A stretch of 64,000 nucleotides of DNA from Polyangiaceae bacterium (GTDB lineage: Bacteria > Myxococcota_A > Polyangia > Polyangiales > Polyangiaceae), in NCBI GenBank assembly GCA_016719945.1, contig JADJYE010000012.1:163560-227559 (forward strand), written 5' to 3'. The position numbers were made by a program, and so were the translations under genes. Positions 62,358 through 64,000 of this stretch are shown here, piece after piece. Every line of letters begins with the position of its first letter. Position 1 is the stretch's first letter. The notes below the pieces were generated by a model. The model was not told where the DNA came from, ran no database searches, and saw only the letters and a list, made by a program, of their open reading frames with translations.

Positions 62358-62690
62358 CTACCGGGTGACCCGCACCAGAACTCCGATGACCGCGTCGAGC
62401 TTGCGGAGCAACCGACGGGTCGCCGGCGACGTACCCGAGGGCGTCAGCGCCCTGCAGACGTATGCGGTCACCTCACGCGCGGAGCCATCGCGCTCAGGTA
62501 GCTTCCAGCGCCTCGTCCCGCCAGCGTTACCGCTTGCCTCCGCCATATTGAGCGCGACGCTGGCCGCGGCGCCAGCTGCCAGGCAGATCCGTGTCGCGGC
62601 CTCCACCGCCGAGCACCGGGCGCGGGTCTCGAAGCACACCGAGATAGTCCGAGTAGATACAAACGCCGGGCGACCTCCGCGCCTCTCGCC
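62358..62690 (-). pseudogene. S23-type four-helix bundle protein, frame-broken
   Basis: Scattered across frames are the usual motifs of the four-helix bundle (23S rRNA intervening-sequence-type) family: VYLLGLS-like start, ASVALNMAEASGN, GSAREV and a C-terminal RRLLRKLDAVIGVLVRV. The normal length is about 120 residues. At least two frame changes are needed. Members are common in bacteria and often stand alone; the role is unclear. Confidence 0.5.
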
Positions 62691-62924
62691 GAGCCGCCGG
62701 CTCCGGGCGCAGCCCCGCCGCCGTCGCGCAGCGGAGGTCAAGGCGCCCGCGCACGCGCCAGCTGCAACGCAACGCCGCTTGGCCTTGACCGAGGCAACAC
62801 GACTGATAGTGAACAAGCCCGAGCAGACCCACCTCCCAGCTCGAAGTCCCCGCGAGCGAAGCGAGCAGGAAGAACCGGGCGCGCGCAGCGCGCGCCCGAG
62901 GAGACATCGCCCACGCCCGCTCTC

Positions 62925-63034
62925 ACGCCCACGCTCGCTCTCCACGCCCACGCTCGCACGCTCACGCCTGCGCTCACGCGCCCGCTCACGCTCACGCCCG
63001 CGCTCGCGCGTGCCCACGCCCCGCTCACGCCCGC
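62925..63034 (-). repeat. Degenerate hexanucleotide tandem array (reverse)
   Basis: Variants of GCCCGC, GCCCAC and GCTCAC, the reverse complement of the array at 58150-58278. It directly abuts the 3' end of the topoisomerase gene. Confidence 0.8.
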
Positions 63035-64000
63035 CTAGACGTCGAGGCTCCGCCTGCGCCGCGTTCTCCATGATGAACCGGAAGCGTGCCTGCGCGGTCT
63101 TTGCCCATCAGCTCGCTCATGATCCGCTCGGTCTCGAGGACGTTGTCGATCGTCACCCGCAAGGCGCAGCGGCGGCGCGGATCGGCGAGCGTGAGCGGCT
63201 GGCCCTGAGGTCTTCGGCAGGCATCTCGCCGAGGCCCTTGAAGCCCAGGAGATCTCGGGCTTCGTTCTTCGGCAGCTTCGCGAGGATGCGGTCGCGCTCT
63301 CGCTCGTCGAGCGCCGGAGCCTCCTTGCCGGCGTCGACGCGAAACAAGGGGGCAGGGCGATGTAGATGTGCCACATGCTCGAAACAGGCCTCTGAGGTGC
63401 CTGTAGAAGAGGGTGAGCAACGGCGTCGAGATGTGCTGCCCGTCGCTGTCGGCGTCCATCAACAGGAAAGATCCGCCCATAGCGCAGCTTCGTCCCGTCG
63501 AAGTCGTTGCCGATGCCGCCGCAGCCGAGCGCGTTGACGATGTCTTGCGGCTCGCGATTTCTCTCGGACCTTGGCGGCCGTCGCCTGCTCCGCGTTGAGG
63601 ACCTTGCCGCGCAGCTGGAGGATCGCCTGCGTGCGGCGGTCGCGCCCCTGCTTGGCGGAACCCGCCTGCGCTGTCGCCCTCGACCAGGAACAGCTCACTC
63701 TCCGCAGAGGTCGGTCGAGGGCAGTCGGCGAGCTTGCCGGGCAGGTTGAAGGCGGTGGCTGATGGCGGTCTTGCGCAGGACCTGCTGCGTCGCCTCGCGC
63801 CGCGCCTCCCTCGCGCGCGCCGCGAGATCGAGCGCTTGGCAATCGCCTCGCCGATGGTCCGTTCTCGAGCAGCCACTGCTCGAGGGCCAGTACACCACGC
63901 CCTCGACGCCGCCGGCCACCTCGGGGTTGTTCAGGCGGTTCTTGGTCTGGCTCTGGAACTGCGGGTTCGAACGTAGACGCTGATCAGGGCGACCATGCCC
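63035..64000 (-). pseudogene. DNA gyrase/topoisomerase IV B subunit, C-terminal part, multiple frame breaks
   Basis: Type IIA topoisomerase ATPase subunit (GyrB or ParE), continuing beyond the window. Pieces in different frames are in the right order: FQSQTKNRLNNPEV near 63950, ESELFLVEGDSAGG (TOPRIM Glu), FLLMDADSDGQHIST (TOPRIM Asp pair) with LLTLFYRHLR, LPKNEARDLLGFKGLGEMP, RVTIDNVLETERIMSELMGK, and an end near MENAAQAE...LDV. At least six frame changes are needed. As this subunit is normally essential, sequence errors are the likelier cause, though a paralogue in decay is possible. GyrB versus ParE cannot be settled from this part. Confidence 0.75.

Overview
This is a very GC-rich, gene-dense stretch of chromosome that looks like a myxobacterium or close relative (Myxococcota, perhaps a Polyangia-type lineage). 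Clues are strong G/C codon bias, two large Ser/Thr kinases with a C-terminal membrane anchor, many lipoproteins with Gly/Ala/Pro-rich linkers, Dickkopf-like Cys motifs, a multi-copy ExbB/ExbD cluster, a C-5 sterol desaturase-like protein, a SWIM-SNF2 ATPase, and tight GTGA/ATGA gene overlaps. The lineage is inferred from gene content only.

Layout. 0-4 kb: tail of a Gly-rich protein, then the complete oxidative pentose-phosphate operon on the minus strand (zwf-pgl-gnd; zwf has an in-frame TAG). 4.2-11.3 kb: sterol-desaturase-like protein, METTL25/RRNAD1-like methyltransferase, GH63-type glucosidase, and a kinase with an N-terminal zinc ribbon. 11.4-26.2 kb, minus strand: a large esterase-like lipoprotein, a porin/DUF2252/lamin-tail operon, a lipoprotein, SWIM-SNF2, a divergent membrane pyrophosphatase and a TIGR02996 protein. 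26.3-41.3 kb: tRNA-Leu, tandem repeats, DNA polymerase I, a TolC-like protein, a Pro/Ala-rich anchored protein, aldehyde dehydrogenase, SurE, a second kinase, a PRPP synthetase/lipase/uracil-DNA glycosylase run and a small lipoprotein. 41.4-47.9 kb: two ExbB/TolQ-like and five ExbD/TolR-like proteins plus a bitopic Cys-motif protein, arranged as two divergent arms. 47.9-57.9 kb: an HD phosphohydrolase, an XPB/Helicase_C_3-like protein, a lipoprotein, a kynureninase-like enzyme, a metallophosphoesterase, PlsC and an AraC-type regulator. 58-63 kb: an accessory stretch of broken hypothetical genes (DUF4238, S23-like four-helix bundle) lying between two inverted hexanucleotide repeat arrays. 63-64 kb: the C-terminal part of a GyrB/ParE subunit in several frames.

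Sequence quality matters for interpretation. At least a dozen genes carry single-base frame breaks, several in G/C homopolymers, and one gene has two that compensate each other. The density rises sharply after about 57.5 kb, and a normally essential topoisomerase subunit is broken repeatedly. Most breaks are therefore probably assembly or sequencing indels rather than real pseudogenes, although the 58-63 kb segment could be both poorly sequenced and truly decaying.

The best candidate for an under-described system is the ExbB/ExbD cluster: a possible energised envelope machine with two proton channels and an unusually large set of stator partners. The large esterase-like lipoprotein with its catalytic motifs in permuted order, and the pyrophosphatase with an altered acidic motif, also deserve attention.
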